Source of the DNA: Chryseosolibacter sp044507775
GTDB lineage: Bacteria > Bacteroidota > Bacteroidia > Cytophagales > Cyclobacteriaceae
DNA length: 64,000 bases
Assembly (NCBI GenBank): GCA_044507775.1
Contig: JBIQIY010000002.1
Span: 186,001 to 250,000 of the forward strand
Direction of reading: 5' to 3'
Positions 50,049 through 58,208 of the stretch are shown piece by piece (within the stretch, counting starts at the first letter, position 1; each line of letters opens with the position of its first letter). The position numbers and the translations under genes are program-made. Below the pieces are notes generated by a model that saw only the letters and a list, made by a program, of their open reading frames with translations, was not told the DNA's origin and did not search any database.

Positions 50049-52433
50049 TCAATGAGATAAGAAACTATAAGACAACCGAAGAATAAAATTGGAGCCGACA
50101 TCCTCTGCGTAATAACGAAGTCTGTTCATGTAATTGCGATAGGATGTGTTCAACAAGTTCTCTCCTGACAAATTTACGTTGATCGAATGCTCGCCAACGG
50201 GCAGCTTGAATCCAAGGCGCGCGTTGAGCAACGCGTAGCCGCGCGGAGCCGGAGCGAAATCAAATATCCTGTCGGGCACCTCGTCTCCGATCTCTTTGGG
50301 TTCGACAACGACGGGTGCGCGCTTCTGCTCCAGCGTGACCGGCACACTGACGCCGACATAAAAATCCTTCAGCTTGCCCACCTCCGGCCAGGAGAAGGTC
50401 AGCCCATTTTGAAATTGTGTGGGAGGGATAAAGATCAACACATCATCCAGGCGGTTGTCCCGCGCATAGATGTACGAGAACTTGCTGTTGAAGGTGATCC
50501 GATCGCTCAGCTTCCACTTCACCGCAGCATCCGCACCGGTCAGCAACGCATCGGTCTGCTCATATTGGAAAACGGGAAAATATCCGCGCACAGTCAGACG
50601 AGTCCCGGTTGGACGGATGTAAACATAGTTGTGAATGTCATTGTAGTAGACGGAGAAATCAGCCGTCACGGCTTCGTCCGTGTATTGCAACGTGTTGATC
50701 CACTTACGCGACAACTCCTTCTCGATCATAGATTGATCGGTGTAAACCTGGCCATCCTTTCTCATTAACCCTTCCTCGATCGAGGCGGTACCGTGGTGGA
50801 GGCCCTCGCTGTACAGTTCGCTGACGTGGGGAGGCCTCGAGGAAATTCCAAAGTTCGAAAGAAGCCTCACCCGCGGATTGAAGAGAACGGTAGCGCCAAC
50901 GGAACCCGAGAGAAAACTGAAATTAAATTCCGGCTTGATGAGTTCGCGGTTATCGATGAACGTCAACACCTGCAGATGCTGAAAGTCATAGCGGGCTCCG
51001 GCTTCGAAGATCCATTTGTGACGCTTCCATTTCTCGACGAAAAAGATGCCGCCCGACGCCTGGCCGTAGTCCGGCAACAAGGGGCGCACACCGGTTTCTT
51101 CCGTGTCGTTCGTATTAACCTTGAACGTTCCGTTAATTCCAACGCTACCGCTATGTGTTACATGCTCATGATCGAGCGAGACATCAAGCACATGGCTGAT
51201 CAGCTTCAGTGACAACGAAGGGTGCGCGTTCCGGCCTGACCGCCGTATATCGAATTCGTTGCGGAAATCGTATTGACCTCCGTAGAGGATACTGATCTTC
51301 CCCAGGTTGCGCACCTGTTGGTGAGCGCTGAGCTTTAACAAATGATGGTTGATCCGCTGCCGCGGCGAAGCAATCTTGTATGTGAAGTCGTCCTCGTACC
51401 AGGGCCGTCCGGTCCTGATCGAATATTGTATGTCACTGAGGTTTCCCGTGTGTGCGGCGCGAAGTATACCGAGCTCTGTGTTAAAACTGCTGAGGTAGAT
51501 CTCCGCCCCCCGCCGGGCATCCTGAAAGCCCAGTGCGCCGGAAAAATTGAACTCCTTTACACCTGTGTTCGACAGGTTATACCTGGGCGCATGATAATCG
51601 CCTCCCTTTTTAACAGAGCTTTGAAGTCGCCAGCTCCATCCGGATCCTTCGGCAAGTGTGCCCTCGAAAAGTCCCGAGAAAACGCCCATCCGATTATTGG
51701 ACAATAGTCCGACGTTGAGTTCTCCGCCGATCTTCTCGGTCTGATGCAGGGGAGGTGGGTTGATCATGATCACGCCGCCCATCGCCGCGGATCCATATCG
51801 AACGGTTTCGGCGCCCTTGATAACCTCTATGCTGGACGCGATGAAAGGATCGACTTCCGGCGCGTGCTCAACGCCCCACTGCTGGCCTTCCTGGCGAATG
51901 CCATTATTCAAAATAAGAATGCGCTGACTGTGCAAACCGTCGATGACCGGTTTGAAGATCGAGGGCCCGGTTTGCAATGCATTCACTCCCGGGATCTCTT
52001 TTAGCGACTCCCCAAGGGGTTTTCCGTGCAGCGCTTCCAGGTCCTGCGCCTCCAGAAGCACCGTAGCCTGAGTGGCGCTGCGAGCCTCGACGCTTCCCTC
52101 TATTACAACGTCCTGCAGAACGGTGCTCGAAGGTTTCATCCTGAATTCGCGGACCCCGGAAAAAGGAATTGTTATCTCGTTGTGTTGGTCCTCATAACCT
52201 ATGTAGGTGATCCGAATCGCGTAATGACCTGGACAAAGCGCCTTGAATTCGAATGCTCCGTCGGCGTGCGAAATCGCGTAGAGTTGCGTTATTTCAATAC
52301 TGACAGCAGCTTGCGGAAGAGGCATTCCCGTTTCGTCGAGTACCCTTCCCCGAAATATTTCGGTGCAGGCCTGTGCTTTAACCCGGAAACCAGCCGGGAT
52401 CAACAATACAGAAATCAGGAAAAATCGAATCAC
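50049..52433 (-). CDS. TonB-dependent outer-membrane receptor
   Basis: The likely start is GTG 52433 (VIRFFLISVLLIPAGFRVKA, a signal peptide); a TTG at 52463 is in frame but overlaps the promoter. The 794-residue protein has a carboxypeptidase-regulatory-like N-terminal domain (FRGRVLDETGMPLPQAAVSI), a plug (LEALHGKPLGESLKEIPGVN, GIRQEGQQWGVEHAPEVDPF), and a 22-strand-type barrel ending ILRLSYSF. The plug and barrel (GLHHGTASIEEG) recall ZnuD-like metal or haem receptors, which is a weak hint at the ligand. Confidence 0.9.
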   Translation of the reverse strand: MIRFFLISVLLIPAGFRVKAQACTEIFRGRVLDETGMPLPQAAVSIEITQLYAISHADGAFEFKALCPGHYAIRITYIGYEDQHNEITIPFSGVREFRMKPSSTVLQDVVIEGSVEARSATQATVLLEAQDLEALHGKPLGESLKEIPGVNALQTGPSIFKPVIDGLHSQRILILNNGIRQEGQQWGVEHAPEVDPFIASSIEVIKGAETVRYGSAAMGGVIMINPPPLHQTEKIGGELNVGLLSNNRMGVFSGLFEGTLAEGSGWSWRLQSSVKKGGDYHAPRYNLSNTGVKEFNFSGALGFQDARRGAEIYLSSFNTELGILRAAHTGNLSDIQYSIRTGRPWYEDDFTYKIASPRQRINHHLLKLSAHQQVRNLGKISILYGGQYDFRNEFDIRRSGRNAHPSLSLKLISHVLDVSLDHEHVTHSGSVGINGTFKVNTNDTEETGVRPLLPDYGQASGGIFFVEKWKRHKWIFEAGARYDFQHLQVLTFIDNRELIKPEFNFSFLSGSVGATVLFNPRVRLLSNFGISSRPPHVSELYSEGLHHGTASIEEGLMRKDGQVYTDQSMIEKELSRKWINTLQYTDEAVTADFSVYYNDIHNYVYIRPTGTRLTVRGYFPVFQYEQTDALLTGADAAVKWKLSDRITFNSKFSYIYARDNRLDDVLIFIPPTQFQNGLTFSWPEVGKLKDFYVGVSVPVTLEQKRAPVVVEPKEIGDEVPDRIFDFAPAPRGYALLNARLGFKLPVGEHSINVNLSGENLLNTSYRNYMNRLRYYAEDVGSNFILRLSYSFLSH

Positions 52434-52451
52434 GCTCTTGCAACAAGGTTG

Positions 52452-52459
52452 CAAATATA
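52452..52459 (-). promoter_or_regulatory. Putative -7 element of the receptor operon
   Basis: The minus strand reads TATATTTG, the same box seen before rpsU and feoA, 18 bases before GTG 52433. No -33 TTG is seen at the right distance, so control by an activator or another sigma is possible. Confidence 0.45.
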
Positions 52460-52482
52460 GCAAAGAAACTTAAAGAGAAAGG

Positions 52483-52854
52483 TCAGTCGATAATGTCCTG
52501 AAGCTTATACTTCTGGATCATATAATACAGAAAATTGAAGGTGAGGATGGAGTCGTCCTTTTTGGCGGGCTGTTTTTCGTTCGATCGCTCAATCGGCTTT
52601 TGGGCGGCGCGTTGCATGGGAAAATCGTGAATTTGCAGCGCGACGGAGTCTTTTGCGTAGCCGGTCGAAGAAGCGCGGGGAATATAGCGGAGATCCTCCC
52701 CCGGGGTGAAGGAGACCTTGTTGCCTTCGTCAGCACCGCGGTCAGTGGTTATTTCCACATCCGACATACCGGCATCCTGCGCAAGTGCAGTCCCGGAAGC
52801 GGTTACAATAACCAGCGTTGCTAGAAAAAAAATCTGTCGGCCCCAGCTCTTCAT
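52483..52854 (-). CDS. Small exported protein of unknown function
   Basis: The 123-residue protein has a signal peptide (LATLVIVTASGTALAQ) and a mature part of about 97 residues with no recognised domain: an acidic beginning (DVEITTDRGADEG), a Lys/Pro-rich middle (PIERSNEKQPAKKDD) and a helical C-terminus (FNFLYYMIQKYKLQDIID). It is upstream of the receptor gene on the same strand, but the receptor seems to have its own promoter. Confidence 0.65.
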   Translation of the reverse strand: MKSWGRQIFFLATLVIVTASGTALAQDAGMSDVEITTDRGADEGNKVSFTPGEDLRYIPRASSTGYAKDSVALQIHDFPMQRAAQKPIERSNEKQPAKKDDSILTFNFLYYMIQKYKLQDIID

Positions 52855-53014
52855 GTCCTACCGTAAAGGGAGAAATTACCAATATTAAATTCTTCAGTTC
52901 TGAAAATTACGAAATAAACCGGACAAACCACAGAAAAAATCGATTCCGCAAGCGTTTTTGGCGTATGATTTCGCGGCATTCTCCCTAATTTGACCGCGTT
53001 ATAATAATATTACC

Positions 53015-53032
53015 TCCGGAAAAAATTCCGGA
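53015..53032 (+). other. Short hairpin upstream of murF-alr
   Basis: TCCGGAA and TTCCGGA form a perfect 7-base-pair stem with an AAAA loop, 24 bases before the start codon. It could shape the leader RNA or be an operator; no T run follows. Confidence 0.4.
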
Positions 53033-53055
53033 ATGAGCACGACATTGGCGAGCGG

Positions 53056-55479
53056 ATGGATTTTTCTGAACTCGAAATCATTACGAATGGGAAGAATTTG
53101 CAGGTCTGGAAAGACCAGCCGCTGACAGTATTATTGACCGACAGCCGGAAGGCGATCGTCGCAGAAGGTGCGATCTTTTTTGCCATCAGCGGACGGCACC
53201 ACGATGGTCACCAGTTCGTCGACGAATTATACAGTATGGGGATTCGTCAGTTCGTAGTCGAACGCCCAATGACCATCGGTCCCCATGCGAATGTTCTCGT
53301 CGTAGCCTCTTCGCTGAGAGCGCTTCAGCAGGTCGTCGCCCGGCACAGATCGGGTATCGACTCGCCCGTCATTGGAATTACAGGGAGCAATGGAAAAACG
53401 ATCATCAAAGAATGGCTCTACCAGCTACTTTCACCGGAGTATAAGATCGCCAAGAATCCCGCGAGTTATAATTCGCAACTAGGCGTACCGTTGTCCGTAT
53501 GGCAACTTCAGCCCCACCATTCGCTGGGCATTTTCGAAGCCGGGATCTCGACCGTGAACGAAATGAAATACCTTCAGCAAGTGCTCAGGCCAAGTGTCGG
53601 TGTCTTTACGAATATCGGACCGGCACATAGCGAGGGGTTCGGGTCCGTTGCTGAAAAGATTCAGGAAAAGCTTCGCCTCTTTAGCGAAACTCCGGTTGTG
53701 ATCTATTGCAAGGATCACAAACTGATCGACGAAGCGATATCCGCCGCCGGAATTCACGGATTTTCCTGGGGAACAAGCCCCGATGCCTCCGTACAAATTA
53801 CCGCGCGGACGGATAGCTTTCTCGTTAAAACACCGCGGGAAGAATTTTCCCTTCAGCTTCCTTTTTCGGACAGCGCCTCCATCGAGAATTGCTTCCACTG
53901 TGTCCTCGTGCTGCTACACTTGGGATATAGCTCCGATTTGATTCAGAGTCGCATTGACACACTCCGGGCTGTGCCCATGCGTCTTGAATTGAAAGAGGGT
54001 ATCAACCATTGCCAGATTGTCGATGACACCTACAACAATGATCTTGCGGGGCTACAGGTAAGTCTGGACTTCCTTTCACATCAGACGCAGCGAAGCAAGA
54101 AGCGGGTGATCCTGTCCGACATTCACGAATCGGGACTCACCGACCGGGCGCTGACCCGGAAAGTGTCATCGCTGTTGTCCGCCGCACACATTCAGCATTT
54201 CATTGGCATCGGCCCTGTATTGTTCTCCTATCAGGGGGATTTTCCCTCGGGATCACTCTTCTATCAATCGACTGAAGAATTTCTCGGCAGTTTCAATTTC
54301 AACGATCTCCACGATGAGGTGATCCTGGTGAAAGGGGCACGGGTATTTGCGTTCGAGAAGATCGTCAACCACATCCAGCGCAAGGTTCATGGTACGGTAA
54401 TGGAAATCGATCTCGGCGCGCTTGTGCACAATCTAAACTATTTCAGGTCGCGCCTGAACGCTTCCACCAAGGTCATGGCAATGGTCAAGGCCTTTGCCTA
54501 TGGCAGCGGAAGCAATGAAATTGCCAATGTACTGCAATATCACAAGATCGACTACCTGGGTGTGGCCTATGCGGACGAGGGGATCGAGCTGAGAAAAAAC
54601 AACATCACCTTGCCCGTGATGGTGATGAATCCGACGGAGGAAAGTTTCGAAGCACTCCTCCAGTATGACCTGGAGCCGGAAGTTTATAATTTCAAGATCC
54701 TGCAGAATCTCGGAGACTTCCTGCGCGGCCGTCCCTGCAACATCCATTTGAAGATCGACACGGGCATGCATCGCCTGGGCTTCAATGCGGAAGAGATCGA
54801 AGGACTCATTATCCTCCTCCGCGAGCGGCCTAACATGAAGGTTGCATCCGTGTTCAGTCACCTCGCGGGCGCTGACGAAAAGGAACACGACCGGTTTTCG
54901 CGTGAGCAGGGCCAGACCTTTCAACAGATTGCAAACGAGATTTCACAACGGTTGGGCTATAAGCCGATTAGGCATATCCTCAACTCTTCGGGTATTCTTC
55001 GCTTCCCCGAGCTTCAATTCGACATGGTTCGCCTCGGCATCGGCCTATATGGAATCGATCCCACCGCCGCTTCGGCAAACCTCAGACCTGTGGCTACACT
55101 TAAGACCATCATTTCGCAGATCAAACACGTGAATGCCGGTGAGACCATCGGCTATGGACGAAAGGGGATTGCTTCATCAAACCGGACTGTCGCCACAATC
55201 GCCATCGGTTACGCCGATGGCTTCCAACGGGCATTTAGCCAGGGAAAGGGCAAGGTTCTCATACACGGCCGGCAAGCGCCTGTTATAGGAAATGTCTGCA
55301 TGGACATGACGATGGTCGACATCACCGGCATTCCGGCCCGCGAAGGAGATGAGGTAATCGTCTTCGGAAAAGATCTGCCTATTCAGTCTCTCGCGGACAG
55401 TATCCAGACGATTCCCTATGAAATACTAACGAGAACAAGCGAGCGCGTCAAGCGAGTGTTCGTGGCCGAAAGCATTTGA
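53056..55479 (+). CDS. MurF-alanine racemase fusion
   Basis: The 807-residue protein joins two peptidoglycan enzymes. Residues 1-~440 are UDP-MurNAc-tripeptide:D-Ala-D-Ala ligase (MurF) with the ATP loop GITGSNGKTIIKEW near 110 and VDDTYNND. From about 446 (GTVMEIDLGALVHNL) the alanine racemase follows, with PLP-binding Lys478 in MVKAFAYGSG, IDTGMHRLGF, and GNVCMDMTMVDIT near the C-terminus. The fusion is a known Bacteroidota arrangement; it couples D-Ala supply to the D-Ala-D-Ala addition step. The MurF half is somewhat short. Confidence 0.95.
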   Translation: MDFSELEIITNGKNLQVWKDQPLTVLLTDSRKAIVAEGAIFFAISGRHHDGHQFVDELYSMGIRQFVVERPMTIGPHANVLVVASSLRALQQVVARHRSGIDSPVIGITGSNGKTIIKEWLYQLLSPEYKIAKNPASYNSQLGVPLSVWQLQPHHSLGIFEAGISTVNEMKYLQQVLRPSVGVFTNIGPAHSEGFGSVAEKIQEKLRLFSETPVVIYCKDHKLIDEAISAAGIHGFSWGTSPDASVQITARTDSFLVKTPREEFSLQLPFSDSASIENCFHCVLVLLHLGYSSDLIQSRIDTLRAVPMRLELKEGINHCQIVDDTYNNDLAGLQVSLDFLSHQTQRSKKRVILSDIHESGLTDRALTRKVSSLLSAAHIQHFIGIGPVLFSYQGDFPSGSLFYQSTEEFLGSFNFNDLHDEVILVKGARVFAFEKIVNHIQRKVHGTVMEIDLGALVHNLNYFRSRLNASTKVMAMVKAFAYGSGSNEIANVLQYHKIDYLGVAYADEGIELRKNNITLPVMVMNPTEESFEALLQYDLEPEVYNFKILQNLGDFLRGRPCNIHLKIDTGMHRLGFNAEEIEGLIILLRERPNMKVASVFSHLAGADEKEHDRFSREQGQTFQQIANEISQRLGYKPIRHILNSSGILRFPELQFDMVRLGIGLYGIDPTAASANLRPVATLKTIISQIKHVNAGETIGYGRKGIASSNRTVATIAIGYADGFQRAFSQGKGKVLIHGRQAPVIGNVCMDMTMVDITGIPAREGDEVIVFGKDLPIQSLADSIQTIPYEILTRTSERVKRVFVAESI

Positions 55480-55481
55480 TT

Positions 55482-55649
55482 CTATCCGCAGCCGCCGAGA
55501 TTCTTCTTCAGGTCGCGATCGGGTAGTCCTCCAAAATCCATTCTTCCGTCTTCACGATCCTCTTTAGCGGGTGGAGGCGCAGCTTTTTGGTCCGTGGTAG
55601 GTTTCCCTTTATCCCCTGACTCGTTCCTGGGTTTTTTGAGCTTCTTCAT
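55482..55649 (-). CDS. Small Bacteroidota protein with C-terminal GGCG
   Basis: The start is placed at ATG 55649 (MKKLKKPRNESGDKGKPTTD). The 55-residue protein is charged and disordered at first, then ends with DFGGLPDRDLKKNLGGCG. I recall similar short proteins with a GG(I/L)PxxDLKKNLGCG end in this phylum, so it is probably real; no role is known. It ends 2 bases from the convergent murF-alr stop. Confidence 0.55.
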   Translation of the reverse strand: MKKLKKPRNESGDKGKPTTDQKAAPPPAKEDREDGRMDFGGLPDRDLKKNLGGCG

Positions 55650-55697
55650 GCTTTGGTCTATTGCTTCAAAAGAAAAACACAATAGTGATCCAAATCA

Positions 55698-55728
55698 TTG
55701 CATTCGATGGGAACCCCCTATATATTTG
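55698..55728 (+). promoter_or_regulatory. Bacteroidota-type promoter for feoAB
   Basis: TTG (55698-55700, in ATTGCATT) is followed after 20 bases by TATATTTG (55721-55728). Predicted transcription starts near 55734, at the edge of a palindrome. Confidence 0.65.
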
Positions 55729-55733
55729 CCTTG

Positions 55734-55750
55734 TTTAAAATTAATCTAAA
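55734..55750. promoter_or_regulatory. Candidate metal-repressor operator before feoA
   Basis: TTTAAAATTAATCTAAA is palindromic at 12 of 16 paired positions around its centre and overlaps the predicted transcription start of feoAB. The TTTA..TAAA outer arms and the size resemble DtxR-family (or Fur) operators. This is a pattern-based guess. Confidence 0.4.
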
Positions 55751-55756
55751 TAAGGT

Positions 55757-55990
55757 ATGGCCCGAAATCCCACTAATGTGTCGGAAATGAAGCCGGGAGA
55801 AACGGGAATTATTGCCGGTTTCACGGACGATTATCTGTCTGTCAAGCTCATGGAAATGGGGTGTCTTCCGGGAATTCCAGTGCGGTTTAATTTCAAGGCG
55901 CCCTTCGGCGACCCAATATGTATCAGTGTATCAGGTTATGAGCTTTCTCTCCGTTTGGAAGAAGCAGCAACGATTTCAATAGTGAGTTAA
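55757..55990 (+). CDS. feoA: Ferrous iron transport protein A
   Basis: The 77-residue SH3-like protein (KPGETGIIAGFTDDYLSVKL, MGCLPGIPVRFNFKAPFGDP, YELSLRLEEAATISI) matches FeoA, the small cytoplasmic partner of FeoB in Fe2+ uptake. Its stop codon overlaps the feoB start by one base (TAATG), implying translational coupling. Confidence 0.94.
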   Translation: MARNPTNVSEMKPGETGIIAGFTDDYLSVKLMEMGCLPGIPVRFNFKAPFGDPICISVSGYELSLRLEEAATISIVS

Positions 55991-58110
55991 TGACAATTCC
56001 CAGGCGGCAGAAAGTTGCATTAGTGGGAAACCCAAACTCTGGTAAATCTTCCCTTTTCAATCAACTTACAGGCTTAAAACAAAAGATCGGCAACTTCCCC
56101 GGTGTTACGGTAGACAAAAGATCGGGTCTGACGTCCCTCCCGGATGGGTCCACGCTTGAAATCGTTGACTTGCCAGGCATCTATAGCATTTATCCCCGCA
56201 GCCTGGACGAACAGATCGTCGCCGAGATCCTCCTGAATCACCATGATGAAACAACCCCTGACAAAGTGGTTGTAATCGCTGATGCAACCAATCTCAAGCG
56301 CGGCTTGCTGTTATTATCCCAGATCATGGACATTGGCTTGCCGACAATCCTCGCGTTAAATATGATGGATCTTGTCGCAAGGGCAGGAATCAGCTACGAC
56401 ATCAAAGGACTCTCGCGCAAGCTTGGAATTCCGGTCGTTCCCATCAATGCGCGAATGGGTATTGGGCTTCAGGAATTAAAGAAAGTGATTGCGGGCCCGG
56501 TAAGTCCACCAACTCAGTCGGTGTTCAAAATATGGAAAGAAGCGCTGCCGCCCATTCACGAGTTGCGTGAAACCCTGGGGGTAGACAACGACTATGAAGC
56601 ATACCAGTTTCTTGAACAACCGAAGTCGCTGAAATTCCTCTCGAAAAAAGATCGTGGCATTGTGGATGAAGTCCGGACGCGTCACGCGTTTGTCCCCGGC
56701 AAGTTCCAGGGTGCCGAAACGATTCAGCGATACGGTTTCATCCAGGACCTGCTGAATGACGTAACGCTGAAGCAAACGGATTTTTCGTGGAAGAATTATT
56801 CGCGCAAAATCGACAAAGTCGTAACGCACAAGGTGTGGGGTTATCTGCTATTCTTCGCGGTGCTGTTCCTGATCTTCCAGGCGATCTTCGCATGGGCAAC
56901 CTTGCCGATGGATCTGATCGATGTGCTGTTCGCTGATTTGAGTCAATACCTGCACGGGGCGCTTCCGGATGGTCCGCTCACGAGCCTCCTGGCGGATGGC
57001 ATTATTCCCGGGATCGGCGGCATCGTCATTTTTGTACCCCAGATCGCAATACTGTTCGCATTCATTTCGATTCTCGAGGAGAGTGGTTACATGGCGCGCG
57101 TCGTCTTCCTGATGGACAAGATGATGCGGCGATTCGGACTGAATGGAAAAAGCGTCGTGCCCCTGATGTCAGGTGTTGCCTGCGCCATCCCGGCGATCAT
57201 GGCAACACGCACGATTGACAACTGGAAGGAGCGCATGATCACCATCTTCGTCACACCGTTGATGAGCTGTTCAGCGCGGTTGCCGGTTTTCACGATTCTT
57301 ATAGCACTCATTGTGCCGGAGCAAAGACTATTCGGTTTCTTCAACCTACAGGGAATAGCGCTCATGGGCCTTTACCTCCTTGGTTTTGTTGCAGCCATCG
57401 GCTCCGCCTGGGTCATGAAGCAGATCATACGCGTACGTGAACGCAGCTTCCTGATTATGGAATTACCGACGTACCGCATTCCCCGGTGGTCCAATGTCGG
57501 CTACACCATCGTTGAAAAGACCAAAGCATTTGTGCTGGAGGCGGGCAAAGTCATCATGGCGATTTCAATCGTCCTCTGGGTGCTGGCCAGCTACGGTCCG
57601 GGTGATAAAGTCACAAATGCGCGCGAGTACGTGCTGGCGGAATCGCAGAACCTCCGACTTACGGAACAAGGCCTCGAAGACCGGATCGCTGCCTTCAAAC
57701 TGGAGAACTCGTATGCTGGCGTAATTGGGAAAGCGCTTGAGCCCGCTATCCGGCCCCTTGGCTACGATTGGAAGATCGGCATCGCGCTTGTAACCTCCTT
57801 CGCCGCCCGTGAAGTGTTTGTGGGGACAATGGCCACCATTTACAGCATCGGCAGCGCCGGCGACGAGAGTGACACGACTATCAAGACGCGTATGAAGCAA
57901 GAGATCAATCCGGAAACGGGTGGCCCGCGGTTCACACCGGCCGTCGGTTTCTCTCTCCTGATCTTCTACCTCTTCGCGATGCAGTGCATGAGTACCCTGG
58001 CCGTTGTCTACCGCGAAACGCGTGGATGGAAATGGCCCATCCTCCAACTGCTGTACATGACCGCGCTTGCCTATGTATCGGCGTGGATCGTCTACCAGGT
58101 CCTTTCCTGA
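55990..58110 (+). CDS. feoB: Ferrous iron transport protein B
   Basis: The 706-residue protein has an N-terminal G domain (GNPNSGKSSLFN at 13-24, DLPGIYSIYP, NMMD) and a membrane region from about residue 280 with Gate motifs (ILEESGYMARVVFLMD, LMSGVACAIPAIMATRTI, TPLMSCSARLPVFTIL). It drives Fe2+ entry across the inner membrane. Length and motifs are ordinary. Like many Bacteroidota FeoB, it has a helical insert between the last helices (about 540-575). Confidence 0.97.
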   Translation: MTIPRRQKVALVGNPNSGKSSLFNQLTGLKQKIGNFPGVTVDKRSGLTSLPDGSTLEIVDLPGIYSIYPRSLDEQIVAEILLNHHDETTPDKVVVIADATNLKRGLLLLSQIMDIGLPTILALNMMDLVARAGISYDIKGLSRKLGIPVVPINARMGIGLQELKKVIAGPVSPPTQSVFKIWKEALPPIHELRETLGVDNDYEAYQFLEQPKSLKFLSKKDRGIVDEVRTRHAFVPGKFQGAETIQRYGFIQDLLNDVTLKQTDFSWKNYSRKIDKVVTHKVWGYLLFFAVLFLIFQAIFAWATLPMDLIDVLFADLSQYLHGALPDGPLTSLLADGIIPGIGGIVIFVPQIAILFAFISILEESGYMARVVFLMDKMMRRFGLNGKSVVPLMSGVACAIPAIMATRTIDNWKERMITIFVTPLMSCSARLPVFTILIALIVPEQRLFGFFNLQGIALMGLYLLGFVAAIGSAWVMKQIIRVRERSFLIMELPTYRIPRWSNVGYTIVEKTKAFVLEAGKVIMAISIVLWVLASYGPGDKVTNAREYVLAESQNLRLTEQGLEDRIAAFKLENSYAGVIGKALEPAIRPLGYDWKIGIALVTSFAAREVFVGTMATIYSIGSAGDESDTTIKTRMKQEINPETGGPRFTPAVGFSLLIFYLFAMQCMSTLAVVYRETRGWKWPILQLLYMTALAYVSAWIVYQVLS

Positions 58111-58208
58111 CGGTATCGGGCGAAATTCGGCGATCGGCGGAGGAGATGCCACAATTTGAAGTGTCATCTGTATCTTGCAACCTTTCGATACCCTAATTCA
58201 ACCACGCA

